From Planctomycetota bacterium (GTDB lineage Bacteria > Planctomycetota > UBA8742 > UBA2392): 54,478 nucleotides of DNA. Each line of letters opens with the position of its first letter. Positions within the stretch are counted from its first letter, which is position 1. Where the stretch lies: NCBI GenBank assembly GCA_022071975.1, contig JAJVIO010000018.1, positions 24,231 to 78,708 on the forward strand. The letters run 5' to 3'. Under the pieces are notes generated by a model. It worked only from the letters and a program-made list of their open reading frames with translations, was not told the DNA's origin and did not search any database. Below are positions 49,337 through 54,478 of the stretch, piece after piece. The position numbers and the translations under genes are program-made.

Positions 49337-51721
49337 CTACGGCGTCAGGGTCAGTGGAACGGCCGTCACACCACCGGCGCCCTTGGCCGCCAGCAACACG
49401 TAACGGTTGGTACCGGCTGCGGCCAGCGACGCGCCATCAGCAGTGACGTCAATGTCCAAGCCGCTCAACGCGCCGTAGAGCGGGCTGGCCACCATGGCGG
49501 GGCCGGCCGCGCTGCTGTCCACGGGGTACATGTTGGCAGCGGGGTCGGCCAGGATCGTGCCCGCATTGCCGGCGGCCCATTGGGTGGGTGTCGCCGTGGC
49601 GGCGAGTGTGAGCGCCGCCCCTACGGGGGTCGTGGTCGAGGTATCCAGCGCCGCTACGCGCTGTGAAGTGAAGAAGCCGCTCACCAGTTCCTGGAACAGC
49701 ACCAGGTACTGGCCGCCCACGTCGTCCCAGGCGCACAGGCCGCCGGACAGCGACGTCGAGATGTCAAAGCTCGCGCCGGCCAGCGTGCCGGTGCTGACCT
49801 GCAGGTATCGCCCCACGATGCCGCTGCCGTCGTCGGCCGTGATCAACGCCTCGTCAACGGCCAGGCTGCCCGGCGTGGCCAGCCCCTTGAGCGTGGCACC
49901 GCTGAACACCGTCTGGGCTGTGCCGATCGCCGTGCCGTTCCAGTCGTACACGGCCGCCATCACGTCCGCGCCTGCCTGCCAGGCGACCACGAAGTGGTCT
50001 TCGCCAATGTGGTATTCAACACGCGGCGCTGTGCCGGTACCGACCGTGACCTGTGTGTTCAGGCTGTCGCCCTGGAAGTCGTAGAACACCGCCAGCACCG
50101 AGGCCGTGCCTGCGTCACTGCCGGTGGCGCCCACCACGGCGAGGTCCTGCAGGTTGTCCACTGCCATGTCGAAGCCGCCCGCCGGGTCGAACGCGCCCGA
50201 AGGCTCAAAGCTTAGCACGCTGCCCACCGTGGCCAGCGTGTCGGCATCCAGCACCGCCATTTCGATTGTGCGGTTGGTGGTGCCGACATCGGACAACCAC
50301 ACCGCCATGTAGTCGCCCGTGTCAATGTCGTAGGTGATCGCGGCCTCGTCGGCCACGTCGGTGGTGGTCACGTCAACCGGCGTTCCCGCGGTGAAGGTCC
50401 CGCTGCCGCCCGCGCTGCCGGCGGTGGTGGTGAAGGTGTAGTTGAGGGTCTTGTTGCCCGGCGTGGCGCTGACCACCGTGCCGGTAATAGTGCCGGCGCC
50501 CGCCTTGGTGACGTTGTCCCAGCTGGTGAAAGTGACCGTCACGTTGCCGACCAGCGGCACGTCGCTGCTGAATGTCTCGCTGCCCACGGTCACGGTGATG
50601 ATGCGGCCGGCGGGATCAGTCGGGTTGCCTGAGTCAAAGCTGGCGTCGTCAAACGTGATGGGGTCAAGCGTACCGTTGGGCAGGGTGTCCGGCATCAGGA
50701 TCAGCACCTGCTCGGTGCTGCCGGCGTCCTGCAGGTTGATGGTGCGGCGCCCCGCCAGGTCGGTGACGGTGCCGCCGATCGCCGTGGTGGCCGCCGCGCC
50801 GGTGGTGAACGTGAAGTTGATTGCCAGGGGGGCGCTGCCGCCTTGCTCGATCACCGTGCCCACCAGGCTGCCGCTGCTGCTGCTGCCCGTGAACGTATTG
50901 AGTTGAAACACCACGCCGGCGGACGGGTGGTCGCTGGTGTAGGTCTTGCCGCCGGTCTGCACGGTGACGGCGCGGTTGGTGGGGTTCAGCGGGTTACCGG
51001 CGTCGAAGCTTGCGTCGTTCAGCGTAAGTACCGCGGGCGGCGTGGTGGTCAGCGAAGTAGGCACCGCCAGGTTCACGCTGTAGACCGCGCCGGAGTCGGC
51101 CAACTGCCAGACCGTGGCCGTCAACACCGCGCTTACCGTGCCCGTCAGCGCGACCGCGGCGGGGGGCGGCGTTGCGGCGGTCCCTTCGTCAGCCACGGCA
51201 AAGCGCGAAAAGCTGGTGAACAGGCCGCGCACGCGCCCGGGCCAGGCCGTGGTGTACTCGGTGTCTTCAGCGGGCGAAATGCTGGTATAGCCGAGTTCGT
51301 CGGTGCTGGTGCCGTCGATCTTGAGCAGCACCAGGTCGGTCTGCGCCGTGTTGCCGTCGGCAATGGCTTCATTGAAATTGTAGCTGAGTTCGAACACCGC
51401 GGCCGGGCTGAGGTCCAGGCCGGTGACCGCCGCGCCGGCGCCATCGGTTACGCGCACTTCAACCACCGGGGAATAGACGTTACGGCCGGTGATGTCGTGT
51501 TCGACCACGTTCAGGGAAACCCGGCTGCCTTCGGGCAACTGGCCTGTGCCGCTGCCGATGGCGAAGCGGCTGATCTCGAGACGCGCCACGCCGATATCCA
51601 GCACCAGGTCCTGGCCCGCGACCGCGACGGCGGAATCGTCGGCCGGGTCGTCCCCGTCGTCGAAGGTACAGGCGCTCAACAGAACCAGCAGGAAACAGGC
51701 AAGTACCGGCAGGTAACGCAT
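49337..51721 (-). CDS. Large surface lipoprotein with tandem beta domains, unknown function
   Basis: A 794-aa lipoprotein. The ATG at 51721 has GAGGAG six to eleven bases upstream, and the signal ends in the lipobox LLSAC (Cys18). The mature N-terminus is acidic (TFDDGDDPADD). Two similar domains of about 120 residues run from 220 to 450. Each begins with LTLNDASFDAGNP or ITFDDASFDSGNP and ends in NFTFTT or NYTFTT. The C-terminal 350 residues (from about 455) have repeated blade-like units (DYMAVWLSDVG, HFVVAWQAGAD, QYLVLFQELV), suggesting a beta-propeller. No enzyme motif was recognised. It is divergent from recR and sits upstream of the secretin gene on the same strand with 289 bp between, so probably not in one operon. 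Confidence 0.82.
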   Translation of the reverse strand: MRYLPVLACFLLVLLSACTFDDGDDPADDSAVAVAGQDLVLDIGVARLEISRFAIGSGTGQLPEGSRVSLNVVEHDITGRNVYSPVVEVRVTDGAGAAVTGLDLSPAAVFELSYNFNEAIADGNTAQTDLVLLKIDGTSTDELGYTSISPAEDTEYTTAWPGRVRGLFTSFSRFAVADEGTAATPPPAAVALTGTVSAVLTATVWQLADSGAVYSVNLAVPTSLTTTPPAVLTLNDASFDAGNPLNPTNRAVTVQTGGKTYTSDHPSAGVVFQLNTFTGSSSSGSLVGTVIEQGGSAPLAINFTFTTGAAATTAIGGTVTDLAGRRTINLQDAGSTEQVLILMPDTLPNGTLDPITFDDASFDSGNPTDPAGRIITVTVGSETFSSDVPLVGNVTVTFTSWDNVTKAGAGTITGTVVSATPGNKTLNYTFTTTAGSAGGSGTFTAGTPVDVTTTDVADEAAITYDIDTGDYMAVWLSDVGTTNRTIEMAVLDADTLATVGSVLSFEPSGAFDPAGGFDMAVDNLQDLAVVGATGSDAGTASVLAVFYDFQGDSLNTQVTVGTGTAPRVEYHIGEDHFVVAWQAGADVMAAVYDWNGTAIGTAQTVFSGATLKGLATPGSLAVDEALITADDGSGIVGRYLQVSTGTLAGASFDISTSLSGGLCAWDDVGGQYLVLFQELVSGFFTSQRVAALDTSTTTPVGAALTLAATATPTQWAAGNAGTILADPAANMYPVDSSAAGPAMVASPLYGALSGLDIDVTADGASLAAAGTNRYVLLAAKGAGGVTAVPLTLTP

Positions 51722-51857
51722 TGGCTCTCCTCGGGGGCGCACATGGAGTGGTGCACCCGTCCCGGCGAATCCTAACGGATGAAGCTGCAAGGTCTACAGT
51801 TGTGGAACGAGCGTGGGGCGGGGCGGATGGAACAAACCGCGCGGTGATCCGCGCGGC

Positions 51858-51885
51858 TTGACAGGGGGGGCAGATGGGATATCCT
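51858..51885 (+). promoter_or_regulatory. Sigma-70-type promoter of recR
   Basis: A consensus TTGACA at 51858-51863, a 16-bp spacer that begins with seven G, and TATCCT at 51880-51885. The predicted start near 51892 leaves a 39-base leader before the TTG start codon. Confidence 0.65.
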
Positions 51886-51930
51886 TTTGAGAGTTACTAG
51901 CAAATAGCGTACCGTTTTCAGGGATTTGCC

Positions 51931-52548
51931 TTGACTGCTTACCCAGACAGCCTGTCACGCCTGGTTGAGAGCCTCAAACGGCTGCCGGGCATCGGCACGA
52001 AAACCGCCGAGAGACTGGCTTTCCACCTGATCAAGCTCTCCGACGAAGACGCCATGGACCTGGCCCGCGCCATCCGTGACGTCAAACAGAATCTTACAAA
52101 ATGCAGCGTCTGCTTCAACTTCACGGAGCGTGATCCTTGTCCGATCTGCGCCGACGCGCAGCGCGACAAATCCATCGTTTGCGTCGTCGAGCAACCCAAG
52201 GACCTGATGGCCTTCGAGAAGGCCGGCGCTTTCAAGGGCGTCTACCATTGCCTGCTCGGCCACATCGCCCTGTTGGAAGGCATCGGGCCTGAGGACCTCA
52301 CCATCGACGCGCTGATCGCCCGCGCGAAGAAGGGCGGCATCAAGGAGATCATCCTCGCCACCAACCCCGACCTCGAGGGCGAAGGCACGGCCGTGTACCT
52401 GCGCGACGCGCTGGCCGAGGTGGCGAAGCAGAAGGGCATCAAGCTGACCCGCATCGCCCGTGGCGTGCCGGCCGGCGCGGAAATCGAAAACGTAAGCAGC
52501 GCAATCCTGAGTGACGCGCTGAGCGGAAGGCAATCTTTCACGGGATAA
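51931..52548 (+). CDS. recR: Recombination mediator protein RecR
   Basis: A 205-aa RecR, which with RecO/RecF loads RecA at gaps. It has an N-terminal helix-hairpin-helix (LKRLPGIGTKTAERLAFHL), a C4 zinc finger (C58, C61, C70, C73), a Toprim domain (IVCVVEQPKDLMAFEKAG, NPDLEGEGTAVYL) and a C-terminal Walker-B-like helix region (RIARGVPAGAEIENVSSAIL). The start is a TTG at 51931 with AGGGA about ten bases upstream; no better ATG fits the family start (MTAYPDSLSRLVE). Length equals the usual 195-205 aa. It precedes rpoN on the same strand, separated by 172 bp that contain an AT-rich repeat. Confidence 0.97.
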   Translation: MTAYPDSLSRLVESLKRLPGIGTKTAERLAFHLIKLSDEDAMDLARAIRDVKQNLTKCSVCFNFTERDPCPICADAQRDKSIVCVVEQPKDLMAFEKAGAFKGVYHCLLGHIALLEGIGPEDLTIDALIARAKKGGIKEIILATNPDLEGEGTAVYLRDALAEVAKQKGIKLTRIARGVPAGAEIENVSSAILSDALSGRQSFTG

Positions 52549-52582
52549 GCCAGAGGAGAGATCAGGTCGCGATGGAACAGCG

Positions 52583-52661
52583 AATTACCAATAACCAATT
52601 ACCAATTACCAATGCCGGACAACAGCGAGGCAATTGGACATTGGTAACTGGTTACTGGTTA
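52583..52661. repeat. AT-rich tandem and inverted repeat between recR and rpoN
   Basis: Tandem copies of AATTACC/ATAACC units at 52583-52614 are mirrored by 52639-52661. The 23-base arms (52592-52614 and 52639-52661) are complementary at 20 positions, with a 24-base loop. It is strikingly AT-rich against the local background. The type resembles short tandem repeats known between genes in other phyla. Confidence 0.75.
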
Positions 52662-52720
52662 TCTGCTGTTCAAGGCAGATTGCCTGGCACTCCGGATCGC
52701 GCCATTGCCCGGAGGATTCC

Positions 52721-54199
52721 GTGAGCGGCCCGGGCATGAGCCTTGACATGCGGGTGGGCCAGCGCCTGGAACAGCGCCAGGTGCTGAGCCTGCAGACCAT
52801 CCAGTCGCTCAACATCCTGCAGATGAGCACCGCCGACCTGCAAGACCTGGTGCGCGACGAGCTGCTGGAAAATCCCACCCTCGAAATGGGCACCGAAGCC
52901 CCCGATGCCCCCACCCAGGCCGAGCGCGAAGAGCGCATCCACGAACAGATCATCGAGGAAACCACCCAGGAAGCCAGGACGGAAGTCGGCGAGACCTACG
53001 AAGAGGTCTATGAATTCCTCCAGCGCAACACCGACGTGGACGAGTTCGCTCCCCGCAGCGGCCGCGTGCAGCAAGACGGCGAGCCCGACGCCAAGCAGGA
53101 AGCCTTCAACCAGGTGGCCGCGCCCGGCGAGCAGCTGGCCGACCACCTGCTGGAACAGCTGCGCATGCGCGAGGTGGACGAGCTCGACTGGCCGCTGCTG
53201 GAGGCCATCATCTACTCCCTGGATGACCGCGGCTACCTTGAGTACCCGCTGGAAGATCTCTGCAAATCCTTCAACGGCCGCTACACCATGGAAGAGGCCG
53301 AATGGGCGCTGGGCCTGGTGCAGTCCCTGGAGCCCAAGGGCGTGGGCGCGCGCGACCTGGCCGAGTGCCTGCTGCTGCAGATCGGCAAGGACGACCCGGA
53401 CTACCCCAGGCTGAAGAAGCTGCTGACCGAGCACTGGGAAGACGTGCTGAAGAACCGTCTGCCCAAGATTGCCAAAGACATGGGCATCGGCATCGAGGAA
53501 GTGAAGCTGCTGATCGACCTGCTGGGCAGCCTGAACCCGCACCCGGGCGCGCTGTACAGCGAGGTGCCCACGCAGCTGGTGGTGCCGGACGTGATCATCG
53601 AGGAAGACGAGACCGGCAAGCTGCGCGTGAAGCTGACGCGCGAAAACCTGCCGCGGCTGGCCATCAGCCCCACCTACCTGAAGATGCTGGAGGGACGCAA
53701 GGGCGACAAGGAAACCCTCAACTTCGTGAAGGGCAAGCTGAACCAGGCCCGCGCGCTGATGGACGCCATCGACCAGCGCCAGAGCACGCTCGAGCGCGTG
53801 GCCAACGAGATCCTGAAGCGCCAGCAGGAATTCATGTACGAGGGCGTCAGCGGCCTCAAGCCCATGAAGATGCAGGACATCGCCGACGAGCTGGGCATCC
53901 ACCACAGCACCGTGTGGCGCGCCGTCTACGGCAAGTACATGCAGACGCCCCAGGGCATCAAGGCCATGAACACCTTCTTCACCGGCGGCCTGCCCAAGGA
54001 CGACGGCGAGACCAGCCGCGAGGCGGTGAAGGAGAAGGTGAAGGAAATCGTGGACGGCGAGGACAAGAAGAAGCCGCTGTCCGACATGGCGATCGCCCAG
54101 CGGCTGGATAAGGCCGGCATCAAGGCGTCGCGGCGCGTGGTGACCAAGTACCGCGAAGAGCTGGGCATCCCCGACAGCCGCGTGCGCCGCGCGCACTAG
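52721..54199 (+). CDS. rpoN: RNA polymerase sigma-54 factor
   Basis: A 492-aa sigma-54, which directs RNA polymerase to -24/-12 promoters that need AAA+ activators. I chose the GTG at 52721 because GGAGG lies five bases before it; an ATG five codons later (MSLDMRVGQRLEQ) is an alternative. Region I is Gln-rich (RLEQRQVLSLQTIQSLNILQ, LLENPTLE). An acidic region II (about 50-110) follows, then the core-binding and DNA-binding domains, with GIHHSTVWRAVYGKYMQTP as helix-turn-helix. The RpoN box is near the C-terminus (ASRRVVTKYREELGI, where the family usually has ARRTVAKYREELGI). AT-rich repeats flank the gene on both sides. No activator or hpf gene is adjacent. Confidence 0.97.
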   Translation: MSGPGMSLDMRVGQRLEQRQVLSLQTIQSLNILQMSTADLQDLVRDELLENPTLEMGTEAPDAPTQAEREERIHEQIIEETTQEARTEVGETYEEVYEFLQRNTDVDEFAPRSGRVQQDGEPDAKQEAFNQVAAPGEQLADHLLEQLRMREVDELDWPLLEAIIYSLDDRGYLEYPLEDLCKSFNGRYTMEEAEWALGLVQSLEPKGVGARDLAECLLLQIGKDDPDYPRLKKLLTEHWEDVLKNRLPKIAKDMGIGIEEVKLLIDLLGSLNPHPGALYSEVPTQLVVPDVIIEEDETGKLRVKLTRENLPRLAISPTYLKMLEGRKGDKETLNFVKGKLNQARALMDAIDQRQSTLERVANEILKRQQEFMYEGVSGLKPMKMQDIADELGIHHSTVWRAVYGKYMQTPQGIKAMNTFFTGGLPKDDGETSREAVKEKVKEIVDGEDKKKPLSDMAIAQRLDKAGIKASRRVVTKYREELGIPDSRVRRAH

Positions 54200-54210
54200 A
54201 TGGCTGGCCA

Positions 54211-54243
54211 ATGCAAAATTCAAAATGCAAAATTCAAAATGCA
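54211..54243. repeat. AT-rich 14-bp tandem repeat after rpoN
   Basis: ATGCAAAATTCAAA occurs twice in tandem (54211 and 54225), followed by a partial third copy (ATGCA, 54239-54243). It starts 11 bp after the rpoN stop. It is of the same low-complexity AT-rich character as the repeat before rpoN, but the unit differs. Confidence 0.8.
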
Positions 54244-54276
54244 GTACACTCCGTGGTCCCCGTTTGAATCGAGCCC

Positions 54277-54478
54277 ATGGGCAGACTCGCGTTCCTGTTG
54301 TTCTTCATCGAGGCGGCGTTGCTGCTGGCGCTGCTGCCCGGGCCGCAGGCCAGCGCCGGCGACGTGGTCGCGCGCGCCCTTGACACGTCAACGAACACCG
54401 CGGCGTTCCGCGTCGGCGACTTTACCTGGGTGGAAGACTGCGGTATCGGCGTACAGCTGGCGCCGGCGCCGATCACGG
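54277..54478 (+). CDS. Start of an exported protein (3' end outside window)
   Basis: Sixty-seven residues are visible from the ATG at 54277: a classical signal peptide (MGRLAFLLFFIEAALLLALL, cleavage probably after PQASA near residue 27), then GDVVARALDTSTNTAAFRVG and one Cys. The frame is open to the window edge. Function cannot be judged. I prefer this to the minus-strand open frame across the same bases, because the plus frame gives a coherent signal peptide and codon usage. Confidence 0.65.
   Translation, partial: MGRLAFLLFFIEAALLLALLPGPQASAGDVVARALDTSTNTAAFRVGDFTWVEDCGIGVQLAPAPIT

Noticed and set aside
52583..52661. CRISPR-like array before rpoN
   Set aside because: Units are short, contiguous and without unique spacers, so it is a simple repeat.
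54234..54476. 80-codon minus-strand frame at the right edge
   Set aside because: The plus strand gives a convincing signal peptide from 54277 over the same bases.

Overview
The window is a GC-rich (roughly 65%), gene-dense bacterial chromosome segment. It carries about 36 protein genes, one probable small RNA, several dispersed repeats and one MITE-like element. No rRNA, tRNA, CRISPR array, phage or transposase gene was seen. The gene set suggests an environmental member of the Planctomycetota or a related PVC-type lineage: a zinc-ribbon Ser/Thr kinase with a WD40 propeller, giant SpoIIE phosphatase/ATPase/TPR proteins, PSP1 and Minf_1886 proteins, a secretin lipoprotein with separate GspE ATPases, a multihaem cytochrome, flotillin and sigma-54. 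This placement is inferred from gene content and is not proven.

Layout. 1-1801 is a GspE/PilB ATPase that runs off the left edge, followed by a glycosyltransferase. 3061-7863 is a leftward run: an inositol-phosphatase-like enzyme, a one-membrane-span protein, a metallo-beta-lactamase-fold hydrolase and a membrane protein. 7905-8054 holds an apparent promoter-sRNA-terminator unit. 8080-10605 is a fatty-acid desaturase divergent from a MarR regulator, then a 7-TM protein. TypA follows. 12901-16697 is a SpoIIE phosphatase-STAND ATPase-TPR protein coupled by ATGA to a small RpoA-CTD-like protein with a sliding-clamp-type motif. 16898-19770 is a second GspE and a membrane protein. 19856-22435 holds a DUF502 protein, a cold-shock-domain protein and two small tandem paralogues.

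22588-26636 encodes one very long coiled-coil protein with a histone-H1-like Lys/Ala tail. It is split into two frames at a run of nine A. Then come a five-haem lipoprotein cytochrome, two tandem lower-GC membrane paralogues and an RCK-type channel. Next is a second phosphatase-STAND-TPR protein, interrupted by an in-frame TAG. 35353-40854 (leftward) has flotillin/NfeD, glutamate dehydrogenase and a WD40 Ser/Thr kinase. 41002-44377 has PSP1, metG and a Minf_1886 protein, followed by the MITE-like element. 44565-51721 (leftward) has a two-domain kinase, a secretin and a surface lipoprotein. The window ends with recR, rpoN and the start of a secreted protein.

Shared themes are envelope export (two GspE ATPases and a secretin, unlinked), phosphorylation signalling (two SpoIIE phosphatases and one Ser/Thr kinase) and dispersed palindromes that sit just 3' of stop codons. 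The observations most worth pursuing are the A9 frameshift in the coiled-coil gene, the amber stop in one phosphatase-STAND paralogue, the phosphatase-STAND/alpha-CTD-like pair, the orphan sRNA and the MITE-like element.
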